NCBI GenBank assembly: GCA_001874335.1
Contig: MPDE01000002.1
Coordinates: 1 to 64,000, forward strand
Direction: 5' to 3'
Length of the DNA: 64,000 nt
Source of the DNA: Bacteroidetes bacterium MedPE-SWsnd-G2
Lineage (GTDB): Bacteria > Bacteroidota > Bacteroidia > Flavobacteriales > Flavobacteriaceae
The number at the start of each line of letters is the position of its first letter. Within the stretch, counting starts at the first letter, position 1. The notes under the pieces were generated by a model. It had not been told where the DNA came from. It made no database searches and was given only the letters and a program-made list of their open reading frames with translations. Of this stretch, positions 17,898 to 26,084 are shown piece after piece. A program made the position numbers and the translations under genes.

Positions 17898-18620
17898 ATG
17901 AAATATACATTACTAGCAATCGCATTTTGTTTTTCAACTATTGGTCATGCCCAATGGGGTAACAATAAGAAGATAAAAGGAAATGGTAAAATGACTACCG
18001 AAACAAGAACAACCAAGGATTACGACCAAATAAGTTGCTCAGGTAACTTTGATTATATCCTTGTATCTGGTAACGAAGGGCAATTAAAACTTGAAGGAGA
18101 AGAAAATCTTTTACCTTATATTATTACTGAAGTAAAAGGAAACAACCTTGTTGTAAAAGTTGAAGATAATATCAACCTAAGCACAAGTGGATCTAAAACA
18201 ATTAAAATTACAATTCCATTTGAATCAATTTCTTCTGTAGCCTTAGCTGGATCTGGAGATTTATGGACAGAAGACACAATTAAAAGTGACAAATTGCAAG
18301 TGAGCTTAGCAGGCTCAGGAGATGTTACCATTAAAACCAATGCCAATACTGTAGAAGGCAGTTTAGCTGGATCTGGTGATCTAACCTTAAAAGGCAGCAC
18401 TAACAAGCTAAAAGCAAGTATAGCTGGCTCAGGTGATATTCATGGATTTGATTTAACATCAGATTACACAGAAGTTGCTATTTCTGGCTCTGGAGATGCA
18501 AAAGTTGTTTGCCATAAAGAACTTAAAGCAAGAGTAGCAGGCTCAGGAGATATTCAATACAAAGGAAACCCTCTAAAAGAAGATTCTAAAGTTGCTGGTT
18601 CGGGAAGCATTAGTAACTAA
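17898..18620 (+). CDS. Head GIN domain protein (DUF2807-like) with GSGD repeats
   Basis: 240 residues, signal peptide about 1-18 (ending GHAQ). After an N-terminal strand region (DYDQISCSGNFDYILVSGN) it has seven copies of (A/S)GSG(D/S) about every 19 residues, from residue 116 to the end, as expected of the head GIN domain of putative autotransporter adhesins in Bacteroidota (DUF2807). It is the last gene of the sigma-factor operon, 14 bp after the DUF4097-like gene, which has a similar repetitive beta build. No T9SS signal. Role unknown; probably an envelope structural or adhesive protein. A strong terminator follows. Confidence 0.85.
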   Translation: MKYTLLAIAFCFSTIGHAQWGNNKKIKGNGKMTTETRTTKDYDQISCSGNFDYILVSGNEGQLKLEGEENLLPYIITEVKGNNLVVKVEDNINLSTSGSKTIKITIPFESISSVALAGSGDLWTEDTIKSDKLQVSLAGSGDVTIKTNANTVEGSLAGSGDLTLKGSTNKLKASIAGSGDIHGFDLTSDYTEVAISGSGDAKVVCHKELKARVAGSGDIQYKGNPLKEDSKVAGSGSISN

Positions 18621-18640
18621 TATATTTTCATCAATCAAAA

Positions 18641-18676
18641 CAAAAAAGCCGCATTGATTACAATGCGGCTTTTTTA
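18641..18676. terminator. Bidirectional terminator between the sigma operon and a lipoprotein gene
   Basis: Perfect 10-bp stem AGCCGCATTG (18647-18656) with CAATGCGGCT (18661-18670), ATTA loop, A run before and T run after. It serves the converging transcripts on both strands. Confidence 0.92.
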
Positions 18677-18696
18677 ATAAGTTTGAAAAATTTCTT

Positions 18697-19521
18697 TTAG
18701 AATAATTCGTAACTATTAAGTGTATTTGAAGATGTCGATGTCACCCCTTCATTTAAAGTAGTAGTTTCAGCTTTCACTATCCCAACATCCTTAGCAAAAT
18801 AATAGTAAGATTCAGAACTTACTTGAGTAGAAGGATCTAAAGCAGAACCTGAATTCATTACGCTTTTCACCGTAATAACATTGTCATATGTTACACCTTC
18901 AACTTCAATAGTTCCGCCAACTTCCATAATTTCATTACTAATTTCATTATCCAATATTATTTCAGGAATTTCTGGAAAGTCGTCAGTAAACATGGTAAAT
19001 GTAGTGGTTGTTTGCACATTTTGAGTCCAAGTACTACCTACTTCTAAATAATCTTTTAGCATTATATAAGAATATCCAGTCATTGATAAAGAATACAATC
19101 CTGGAAATTCTGCATTTACTTCTCCAACAGTAACGATGTAATCACCACCATTTTTTCTTGCGTAAACTGAAGCTTCAAGGCCTTCTAATTGCTCACCTCC
19201 AGTACCAGAAATACTATTACCTAATAAACTAGAAAACGCGTAGTTTGAATTACCGTTTATCATTTCTGTCCCACTAACTTCCATTGTAGTAGGCGCTCCA
19301 GCTGCTCCATTTTCTAAAGTATTGTATACCCAATTATTACCAACAGCTAATGGCCAGTAATCACCGGTAGAATCTCCTCCAGCGGGACCGTCAGTATTAT
19401 TGTTGTTATTATTGTTTCCTGCATTCTCAGCTAAATCAGAATCTAATGATTCTACCTCACATGAATAAAATGCAAAACACACCGTAAAAATGGAAAGAAA
19501 AAGTAGTTTAGTTGTTTTCAT
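18697..19521 (-). CDS. Lipoprotein of unknown function
   Basis: 274 residues from the ATG at 19519-19521, which gives a clean lipoprotein signal (MKTTKLLFLSIFTVCFAFYSC); a longer open frame upstream would run across the predicted promoter and is rejected. The mature protein starts CEVESLDSD, then a low-complexity Asn run (about 37-43), then DYWPLAVGNNWVYNT, a block seen in many Bacteroidota lipoproteins of unknown function. The rest looks all-beta. Acidic residues close to the Cys suggest possible surface export. Monocistronic. Confidence 0.75.
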   Translation of the reverse strand: MKTTKLLFLSIFTVCFAFYSCEVESLDSDLAENAGNNNNNNNTDGPAGGDSTGDYWPLAVGNNWVYNTLENGAAGAPTTMEVSGTEMINGNSNYAFSSLLGNSISGTGGEQLEGLEASVYARKNGGDYIVTVGEVNAEFPGLYSLSMTGYSYIMLKDYLEVGSTWTQNVQTTTTFTMFTDDFPEIPEIILDNEISNEIMEVGGTIEVEGVTYDNVITVKSVMNSGSALDPSTQVSSESYYYFAKDVGIVKAETTTLNEGVTSTSSNTLNSYELF

Positions 19522-19538
19522 AGTTGTTAGATTTTTGA

Positions 19539-19569
19539 CAAACATAATAATAAAATTCAATTATGCAAT
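19539..19569 (-). promoter_or_regulatory. Predicted promoter of the lipoprotein gene
   Basis: Minus strand TATGTTTG (19546-19539) fits TAnnTTTG, with ATTG (19569-19566) 19 nt upstream, one base from TTTG. Transcription would start near 19533, 12 nt before the ATG. Confidence 0.5.
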
Positions 19570-19604
19570 TTGAACAAGTAGTTTAATAGATGTGATGTTT
19601 CTAA

Positions 19605-20909
19605 TTATTCTGCATTACCCCTATCTGATTTAGGAACCTTGGTTAACAAGTAAATACCAATCGCAAAAAATACAAACAGGAAAAGAATAGAGTTTCGCAT
19701 ACTTCCTGTAATTTGATCTATGGTACCATAAATTAACATCCCGATGACAATCCCAATTTTTTCGGCAACATCAAAGAAACTAAAATACGAGGTTGTGTCT
19801 TCTGTAGGTGGCAAGAACTTAGAATAGGTTGACCTTGATAATGATTGAATACCTCCCATTACAAATCCAACAACTGAGGCTGTTATATAAAACTCTAAGG
19901 GTGTGGTTACAAAATAGCCATATACACAAATAAGCATCCAAATAACATTAATTCCTATTAAGGTCGTAATATTACCGAATTTATTTGACGCGTATGAGGT
20001 TAATAATGATCCAAAAATTGCCACAATTTGTATCATGAGTATGCTCACAATTAAGCCTAAAGTTTTTTCTTGTTCTCCTCCCCACTCTATTTCTTGTTCT
20101 CCAAAATATGTGGCGACCAACATAATGGTTTGAACAGCCATACTGTACACAAAAAAGGCCCATAAATATGATTTCAACTTTAAATTTGAATTCAAAGCCT
20201 TTTTAACCAAATTCAATTCATTAAATCCTTTAAACAGGACTTCTCTTGTAATTTTATGACCTTTAGATGCTCCTTTAGGTAAAATTTTGAATGTGTATTG
20301 GCTAAATAATAACCACCACATACCTACCATAACAAAGGAGTATCGCATCATTTCTACAGCCTGAGCACCTTCAACGCTCATGACCATAATTAGATTGATA
20401 ATCAATAAAATTACGCTCCCTATGTAACCTAATGAAAACCCTTTTGCACTAACCGAATCCTGCTGCTCTGGAAATGCAATATCTGGTAAATACGAATTGT
20501 AAAAAACCAAGCTTCCCCAGTAGCCTAATAACCCCAGAAAATAACTAAACAAACTCCAATAAATATCTTCCAAATTAAAAAAATACAAACCAAAACAGCC
20601 TATGCTTCCCATATAACAAAAGAACTTCATAAACATCTTTTTGTTTCCTATATAATCTGCCACACCTGAGAGAATCGGTGAAATAAAAGCAACTATCAGA
20701 AAAGTAAAAGCAGTTACAAACGAAATTAGAGCAGTATTTTTTATTTCAAAGCCAAACACAGCAACGTTCTCGGATCGATTTAGAAACAATGTGCCATAGA
20801 AAATTGGAAAAATAGTTGAAGCTATTGTTAAGGTATATACAGAATTGGCCCAATCATAAAAAGCCCATGCATTGGTTAGCTTTTTACTGCCTTTTTTTAA
20901 TAAATTCAT
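19605..20909 (-). CDS. MFS transporter, UMF1 (Atg22-like) family
   Basis: 434 residues with about 12 membrane helices. The start NAWAFYDWANSVYTLTIAST (about 13-32) is the family hallmark of UMF1/Atg22-like major facilitator proteins; SGVADYIGNKKMFMKF is the MFS loop 2-3 motif and GGIQSLSRSTYSKFLP another conserved family block. Atg22 in yeast exports amino acids from the vacuole; substrates of the bacterial members are unknown. It lies between unrelated genes on the same strand, 78 bp after an M48 peptidase start region and 83 bp before the lipoprotein gene. Confidence 0.88.
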   Translation of the reverse strand: MNLLKKGSKKLTNAWAFYDWANSVYTLTIASTIFPIFYGTLFLNRSENVAVFGFEIKNTALISFVTAFTFLIVAFISPILSGVADYIGNKKMFMKFFCYMGSIGCFGLYFFNLEDIYWSLFSYFLGLLGYWGSLVFYNSYLPDIAFPEQQDSVSAKGFSLGYIGSVILLIINLIMVMSVEGAQAVEMMRYSFVMVGMWWLLFSQYTFKILPKGASKGHKITREVLFKGFNELNLVKKALNSNLKLKSYLWAFFVYSMAVQTIMLVATYFGEQEIEWGGEQEKTLGLIVSILMIQIVAIFGSLLTSYASNKFGNITTLIGINVIWMLICVYGYFVTTPLEFYITASVVGFVMGGIQSLSRSTYSKFLPPTEDTTSYFSFFDVAEKIGIVIGMLIYGTIDQITGSMRNSILFLFVFFAIGIYLLTKVPKSDRGNAE

Positions 20910-20986
20910 GTAAATAATTGAAATTAATCCAGGTTTTAGTTTCCTATAGTTTAGGCGCTAAAATAGTTTATTTGGAGTATGGAATA

Positions 20987-21799
20987 CTATTTAAAAGTAT
21001 GGACCCCAAACTTTTTAGCTTCTTCTTTGGCTGTGGGTGCTAAGGCTCTTAAATTTTGGATTCTTGCATCATTAGACGGATGGGTGCTCAATATTTCTGG
21101 TGGAGCTTCTCCGTTACTATTAGCCTTCATTCTTTTCCATAATTGAGAAGCTTCGTCTGGATTATATCCAGCAATTGCCATAAGGTATAAGCCAATCATA
21201 TCTGCTTCATTTTCATGAAATCTACTAAAAGGTAACATTCCTAAAACATTACTACCAACTCCATAATATTGATTAAACGCATCTCTACTTTTTGAATCTG
21301 TAATTGCCATATTTCCTGCAATTGCAAGTCCTTGTTGCACATATGCTGCACTCATACGTTGTTGCCCGTGATTGGCTAAAGCGTGAGCTACTTCATGCCC
21401 CATTATTACTGCAATTCCTGTTTCGCTTTCTGCTACTGGTAAAATTCCCGTATAAAACACAATTTTACCTCCGGGCATACACCAAGCATTCATGGTTTTA
21501 TCATCTACCAAATTATATTCCCATGCATAATCTTTTAAATAACTTTCATAGCCATTAGCATTAAACCATCGTTCTGCTGCTGTTGCAATACGTTGGCCTA
21601 CTCTTTTAATCATTTCAGAATCTTTTGTTCCTGTAACCACTTTATTTTCAGAAAGAAATAAATTATATTGTTGGAATGCCGTTGGAAACAATTGATCATT
21701 AGACACTAAAGCCATAGTTTTTTTTCCCGTAAATGGGTTTGTACTACAACCACTTAAAAGGGTTAAAAAGACACTAAATAAAATAACTCTCAATTTCAT
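20987..21799 (-). CDS. M48 family metallopeptidase, lipoprotein
   Basis: 270 residues with a lipobox (LLSGC, Cys18) and the zinc protease motif HEVAH at 135-139; the third zinc ligand is Glu198 in NEADMIG. It belongs to the LoiP/YcaL-like periplasmic M48 group, which cleaves damaged or misassembled envelope proteins. No acidic residues follow the Cys (STNPFTG), so retention on the periplasmic side is likely. The protein lacks the C-terminal TPR part of BepA. Single gene, diverging from msrB. Confidence 0.93.
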   Translation of the reverse strand: MKLRVILFSVFLTLLSGCSTNPFTGKKTMALVSNDQLFPTAFQQYNLFLSENKVVTGTKDSEMIKRVGQRIATAAERWFNANGYESYLKDYAWEYNLVDDKTMNAWCMPGGKIVFYTGILPVAESETGIAVIMGHEVAHALANHGQQRMSAAYVQQGLAIAGNMAITDSKSRDAFNQYYGVGSNVLGMLPFSRFHENEADMIGLYLMAIAGYNPDEASQLWKRMKANSNGEAPPEILSTHPSNDARIQNLRALAPTAKEEAKKFGVHTFK

Positions 21800-21905
21800 A
21801 TTGGCTTAGATTAAAGCATAAAAATACTAAATTGATGCTAAAATTTAAGTTTTCGCTGTTATTTATGACAGCTCTTAGCGAACTAACCCTGAAACAATTA
21901 CTACT

Positions 21906-22385
21906 ATGAAAATTACAACATTAATTTTGGGTTTATTGTTAGTTGCTTGCAATAGTAATGCGCAACAAGACAAACTAAACATGAAACCATTTAAAGTTTC
22001 TAAAACAGAGGCCGAATGGAAAGTACTTCTTACTCCTGCACAATTTCATGTATTACGAGAAGCTGGTACTGAACGACCTAATTCAAGTGCATTTAATTCA
22101 AACAAAAGTAAAGGTACCTATGTTTGTGCCGCTTGTGAAACCCCTTTATTTAAAAGTGAACACAAATATGACAGCGGTTCTGGATGGCCAAGTTTTGATC
22201 GTGAAATTAAGGGAAATGTTGCTTTTTCTACAGATTATAATTTGGGTTATGGCAGAACAGAAGAACACTGTGCTACATGCGGAGGTCATTTAGGGCACGT
22301 ATTTGATGACGGTCCCCGTAGAACTACAGGCAAAAGGCATTGCGTTAATGGCGTGGCTTTAAAATTTGTGCCAAATTCTAAATAA
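21906..22385 (+). CDS. msrB: Peptide-methionine (R)-S-oxide reductase, lipoprotein form
   Basis: 159 residues. It reduces methionine-R-sulfoxide in proteins. The two zinc-binding CxxC pairs are at Cys74/Cys77 and Cys122/Cys125 and the catalytic Cys146 lies in RHCVNG; GSGWPSF is also present. An N-terminal lipobox (LLVAC, Cys15) places the enzyme in the envelope rather than the cytoplasm, fitting a role in repair of periplasmic proteins. The neighbouring divergent M48 peptidase would serve the same compartment. Confidence 0.95.
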   Translation: MKITTLILGLLLVACNSNAQQDKLNMKPFKVSKTEAEWKVLLTPAQFHVLREAGTERPNSSAFNSNKSKGTYVCAACETPLFKSEHKYDSGSGWPSFDREIKGNVAFSTDYNLGYGRTEEHCATCGGHLGHVFDDGPRRTTGKRHCVNGVALKFVPNSK

Positions 22386-22472
22386 TTTGGTTGGTTATTT
22401 CCCATACCTTACCCCTCTTTATCTGTTAAAAATAAATTATAAGCAACCTTAAAAAAATAAAAATTGGTTTTG

Positions 22473-22480
22473 TAAATTTG
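22473..22480 (+). promoter_or_regulatory. Predicted -7 element of lpdA
   Basis: TAAATTTG fits TAnnTTTG and lies 31 bp before the lpdA ATG. No clear TTTG is found at the usual distance upstream. Confidence 0.4.
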
Positions 22481-22511
22481 TGCCTTCAAATTAAAGCTAA
22501 AACTATTACTC

Positions 22512-23888
22512 ATGAGTAAATACGATATTATTGTTCTTGGAAGTGGACCTGGTGGATATGTTACCGCTATTAGAGCTTCTCAATTAGGATTTAAAACTGC
22601 AATTGTAGAAAAAGAAAATTTAGGTGGTGTTTGCCTTAACTGGGGATGTATTCCAACGAAAGCCCTATTAAAATCGGCTCAAGTTTTTGAATACTTAAAA
22701 CATGCCAATGATTATGGTTTATCTGTTTCGGATTATGATAAAGACTTTGAAGCTGTGGTAAAACGTAGTCGTGGTGTTGCTGATGGTATGAGTAACGGCG
22801 TTAAGTTTTTAATGAAAAAGAATAAAATTGACGTTATAAACGGATTCGGAACACTAAAACCAGGAAAAAAGGTTGAAGTTGAAGGTACTGTTTATAGTGC
22901 AGATCATATAATTGTAGCAACTGGTGCACGTTCAAGAGAATTACCAAGTTTACCTCAAGATGGCAAAAAGGTTATAGGTTACCGTGAAGCGATGACTTTA
23001 CCTAAACAGCCTAAGAAAATGATAGTTGTTGGTTCTGGTGCTATTGGTGTAGAGTTTGCTTACTTCTATAACTCTATGGGTACTGAAGTAACAATTGTAG
23101 AATACTTACCAACGATTGTTCCTGTTGAAGATGCCGATGTATCTAAGCAATTAGAGCGTTCATTCAAAAAGAATGGTATCAAAATTAAAACATCATCTGA
23201 AGTAACTTCTGTTGACACATCTGGAGAAGGTGTAAAAGCTACTGTTAAAACTAAAAAAGGAGAAGAAGTTTTAGAAGCGGATGTGATTTTATCAGCGGTA
23301 GGAATTAAAACTAATATCGAAAACATTGGATTAGAAGATGTCGGTATTGCAGTTGATAGAGATAAAATATTAGTAAACGATTACTACCAAACTAACATAC
23401 CAGGATACTATGCTATTGGTGATGTAACTCCCGGGCAAGCCCTTGCTCACGTTGCCTCAGCAGAAGGTATTTTATGTGTTGAGAAAATTGCTGGACAACA
23501 TGTTGAAGCCTTAGACTACGGAAACATTCCAGGATGTACTTACTGTTCTCCTGAAATTGCATCTGTTGGATTGACAGAAAAGCAAGCTAAAGATCAAGGT
23601 TTAGACATAAAGGTTGGTAAATTCCCATTCTCTGCTTCTGGTAAAGCAAGTGCTGGTGGAAACAAAGAAGGTTTTGTAAAAGTTATTTTTGATGCCAAAT
23701 ATGGCGAATGGTTAGGTTGTCATATGATTGGTGCTGGTGTTACCGATATGATTGCTGAAGCTGTATTAGGAAGAAAACTTGAAACTACTGGACATGAAGT
23801 ATTAAAAGCTGTTCACCCTCACCCTACAATGAGTGAAGCGGTTATGGAAGCGGTTGCAGATGCCTATGACGAAGTTATTCACTTGTAA
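22512..23888 (+). CDS. lpdA: Dihydrolipoyl dehydrogenase (E3)
   Basis: 458 residues. It reoxidises dihydrolipoamide of 2-oxoacid dehydrogenase and glycine cleavage complexes with FAD and NAD+. FAD site GSGPGG at 10-15, redox pair Cys41/Cys46 in GGVCLNWGCIPTK, NAD site VVGSGAIGVEFA, and the C-terminal dimer active-site HPHPTMSEA (His437, Glu442). No E1 or E2 genes are adjacent, so it is a stand-alone E3 shared by several complexes. A strong terminator follows 26 bp after the stop. Confidence 0.97.
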   Translation: MSKYDIIVLGSGPGGYVTAIRASQLGFKTAIVEKENLGGVCLNWGCIPTKALLKSAQVFEYLKHANDYGLSVSDYDKDFEAVVKRSRGVADGMSNGVKFLMKKNKIDVINGFGTLKPGKKVEVEGTVYSADHIIVATGARSRELPSLPQDGKKVIGYREAMTLPKQPKKMIVVGSGAIGVEFAYFYNSMGTEVTIVEYLPTIVPVEDADVSKQLERSFKKNGIKIKTSSEVTSVDTSGEGVKATVKTKKGEEVLEADVILSAVGIKTNIENIGLEDVGIAVDRDKILVNDYYQTNIPGYYAIGDVTPGQALAHVASAEGILCVEKIAGQHVEALDYGNIPGCTYCSPEIASVGLTEKQAKDQGLDIKVGKFPFSASGKASAGGNKEGFVKVIFDAKYGEWLGCHMIGAGVTDMIAEAVLGRKLETTGHEVLKAVHPHPTMSEAVMEAVADAYDEVIHL

Positions 23889-23910
23889 ACACAAGAAGAT
23901 TTATATAGAA

Positions 23911-23943
23911 AAAAAGCCTCTCATTAAATGAGAGGCTTTTTTA
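23911..23943. terminator. Terminator after lpdA
   Basis: Perfect 10-bp stem (23915-23924 with 23928-23937), loop TAA, A run before and T run after. It can end lpdA on the plus strand and the converging beta-barrel gene on the minus strand. Confidence 0.92.
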
Positions 23944-23962
23944 TGTTTAAACGTTAGTCTAA

Positions 23963-24556
23963 TTACATAAATCGGTAACCAACTGCAATGTGAAATGTAT
24001 TCACTTTTGATTCTAAATCAAACTTAATAAAACTAGGCACTCCATCTAAAAACTCATTTAAAGCCACTGGTTCTGGTGTTCTGTTTGTTAATTGATGGCA
24101 ATACCTTACAGACACGAAAAAGTTTTGTAAAAAATCATACCCTATTCCCATTGACGCATCAAGTCCAAAATTATCCATAGGTATTTCTTCATCTTTAACG
24201 AAACCTAAAGCTACTTGTGGTCCTACAAAAACATTGAAATTTTCTCCAAAATAATACTTCGCATGCACAGGAATAAATAAAAAGCTATCTTCTTCCCAAA
24301 TCGCGTATTGTACAAATGGTTCAATGTAAAAATGATCGGAAATCTTAGTATTAACACCAACTCCAATAAATCCACTATTGGTTGAATCTTCCATCGAAGT
24401 ATCGGTTCCTTTTATTTTAGTTTTTCCTTGTCCGTGAATGAAACCGCCGTAAATTCCGAATTCAAAGGTTTTGTCACCGACATCTCCCCTTGTTTGAGCT
24501 GAGCATGTCAAATGACCTAACAGCATAATGCTGCAAATAATAAAAGTAAGTTTCAT
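23963..24556 (-). CDS. Outer-membrane beta-barrel protein of unknown function
   Basis: 197 residues with a signal peptide (1-20, ending LTCSAQ). The mature part alternates polar and hydrophobic residues (FEFGIYGGFIHGQG, FYIEPFVQYAIWEE, FFVSVRYCHQLTNR) and ends FHIAVGYRFM, with the terminal aromatic residue pattern of an 8-stranded outer-membrane barrel. Probably a small porin-like or structural outer-membrane protein. It starts 16 bp after aroQ and probably shares its message; the pairing looks incidental. Confidence 0.8.
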   Translation of the reverse strand: MKLTFIICSIMLLGHLTCSAQTRGDVGDKTFEFGIYGGFIHGQGKTKIKGTDTSMEDSTNSGFIGVGVNTKISDHFYIEPFVQYAIWEEDSFLFIPVHAKYYFGENFNVFVGPQVALGFVKDEEIPMDNFGLDASMGIGYDFLQNFFVSVRYCHQLTNRTPEPVALNEFLDGVPSFIKFDLESKVNTFHIAVGYRFM

Positions 24557-24572
24557 GGTTTAGTATCTGAGG

Positions 24573-24989
24573 TTATTTAAAACTATTAAGTGCGAGGTTA
24601 TAGCTTTTTAATCCGAAGCCTAAAATCACACCTTGAGCATGAGTAGAGATATAAGATTGATGTCTAAAAGCTTCTCTTGAAAATGTATTGGATATATGAA
24701 CTTCAATAACCGGAGTTGAAATTGCTTTTACAGCATCTCCTATGCCAACAGACGTATGGGTATAGGCCGCCGCATTCAAAACAATTCCATCATAATTAAA
24801 CCCAACTTCCTGTAATTTATCAATTAGTTCTCCTTCAATATTAGATTGAAAATACTCCAAGTCAAATTCTTTAAATTCTATTTGAAGCGCTTTATAGAAA
24901 CTTTCAAAATCTAAACTACCGTAAACTTCTGGTTCGCGCTTTCCCAGTAGATTTAAATTAGGACCGTTAATAATTATGATTTTTTTCAT
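24573..24989 (-). CDS. aroQ: 3-dehydroquinate dehydratase, type II
   Basis: 138 residues, the normal size of the type II dodecameric enzyme of the shikimate pathway. Marks: INGPNLNLLGKREPEVYG (6-23, with the catalytic Tyr22 and Arg of the flexible loop), SNIEGELIDKL, NAAAYTHTSVGIGDA and EVHISNTFSREAFRHQSY (with the catalytic His). The gene diverges from xerD and is followed by the beta-barrel gene. Confidence 0.97.
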   Translation of the reverse strand: MKKIIIINGPNLNLLGKREPEVYGSLDFESFYKALQIEFKEFDLEYFQSNIEGELIDKLQEVGFNYDGIVLNAAAYTHTSVGIGDAVKAISTPVIEVHISNTFSREAFRHQSYISTHAQGVILGFGLKSYNLALNSFK

Positions 24990-25138
24990 GCCATAAAGTT
25001 ATCAAAATAAACCAATTTTAAAACTGGAATACCCTTGAAGTTCAATCAAATCTAAAAACTTACAAATCTTCTTTTGATGGCCTTGATTATTAATAGCATT
25101 TCTGTAAATTGCCTTTAACAAAAAGAGTGTTACAGGAC

Positions 25139-26035
25139 ATGAAATGGGACAATGCCTTAAATGATTACAAACAGTATTTAAAACTTGAAAGAGGATTGTC
25201 TCAGAACTCTATTGATAATTACCAGTTTGATGTCCAAAAACTAATTTCGTATATCTCTGAACAAGAACTAGATTTAAAACCTGATACCATTGACTACAGG
25301 TCGCTTCAGCCGTTTATTTACCAACATTCTAAAACAGTAAATGCAAGATCGCAATCGCGCTTAATTTCAGGTCTTAGAGGTTTTTTTAATTATTTAGTAT
25401 TTGAGAATTATCGAGCATCTAATCCTTTAGAACTAATTGAAGCGCCTAAAATTGGGAGAAAACTACCCGAAACATTAAGTCTTGAAGAAATAGATTTATT
25501 AATTAATGCTATTGATTTATCTAAATTAGAAGGTTTTAGAAATAAAACCATGATTGAAACCTTATATAGCTGTGGATTACGCGTTAGTGAATTGACTAAT
25601 CTATTAATCTCTGATTTGTTTTTTGAAGAAGGATTTATTCGTGTTACTGGAAAAGGAGACAAACAACGTTTTGTACCCATAAATGAGGAAACCATAAGTT
25701 TAATACAATTGTATTTATCAGAATACAGACCTAATCTCAATGCTAAACCAGAATATCAAGATCAGTTATTTTTAAATCGAAGAGGAAGGCAGCTCACACG
25801 TGCCATGATATTTACAATACTAAAACAACTATCGGTGAAGGTTAACTTAAACAAATCTATTTCTCCACATACCTTGAGGCATTCATTTGCGACGCATTTG
25901 TTAGAGAATGGAGCCGATTTAAGAGCTATCCAACTTATGTTAGGTCATGAAAGTATAACTACGACCGAAGTCTATTTACACTTAGACAGATCGTACTTAA
26001 AAGATGTATTGAGTGAGTTTCACCCAAGGGCATAA
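25139..26035 (+). CDS. xerD: Tyrosine recombinase XerD
   Basis: 298 residues from ATG 25139. An upstream TTG would add ten residues, but with the ATG start every catalytic residue falls at the same number as in E. coli XerD: Arg148 (CGLRVSEL), Lys172 (GKGDK), His244 and Arg247 (HTLRH), His270 (LGHES), Tyr279 (EVYLHL). The N-terminal SAM-like DNA-binding domain (about 1-95) begins MKWDNALNDYKQYLKLERGL. XerD resolves chromosome dimers at dif with XerC, or alone. The gene is a core one with aroQ on its other side, not part of a mobile element. Confidence 0.95.
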   Translation: MKWDNALNDYKQYLKLERGLSQNSIDNYQFDVQKLISYISEQELDLKPDTIDYRSLQPFIYQHSKTVNARSQSRLISGLRGFFNYLVFENYRASNPLELIEAPKIGRKLPETLSLEEIDLLINAIDLSKLEGFRNKTMIETLYSCGLRVSELTNLLISDLFFEEGFIRVTGKGDKQRFVPINEETISLIQLYLSEYRPNLNAKPEYQDQLFLNRRGRQLTRAMIFTILKQLSVKVNLNKSISPHTLRHSFATHLLENGADLRAIQLMLGHESITTTEVYLHLDRSYLKDVLSEFHPRA

Positions 26036-26063
26036 AAAAATCCGGCAAGTAGCCGGATTTTTA
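26034..26063. terminator. Terminator between xerD and rny
   Basis: Stem TCCGGC (26041-26046) with GCCGGA (26052-26057), extended by A-T pairs, loop AAGTA, A and T runs on both sides. It overlaps the end of xerD and serves both converging genes. Confidence 0.9.
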
Positions 26064-26084
26064 ATTTTATAATGTTCAATAACT

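Noticed and set aside
25109-25138. Longer XerD start at TTG 25109
   Set aside because: The ATG at 25139 gives the standard 298 residues and places all catalytic residues at the same numbers as in E. coli XerD.
25139-26035. XerD as the integrase of a mobile element
   Set aside because: It is the core XerD type with housekeeping neighbours; no direct repeats, tRNA target or cargo genes are present.
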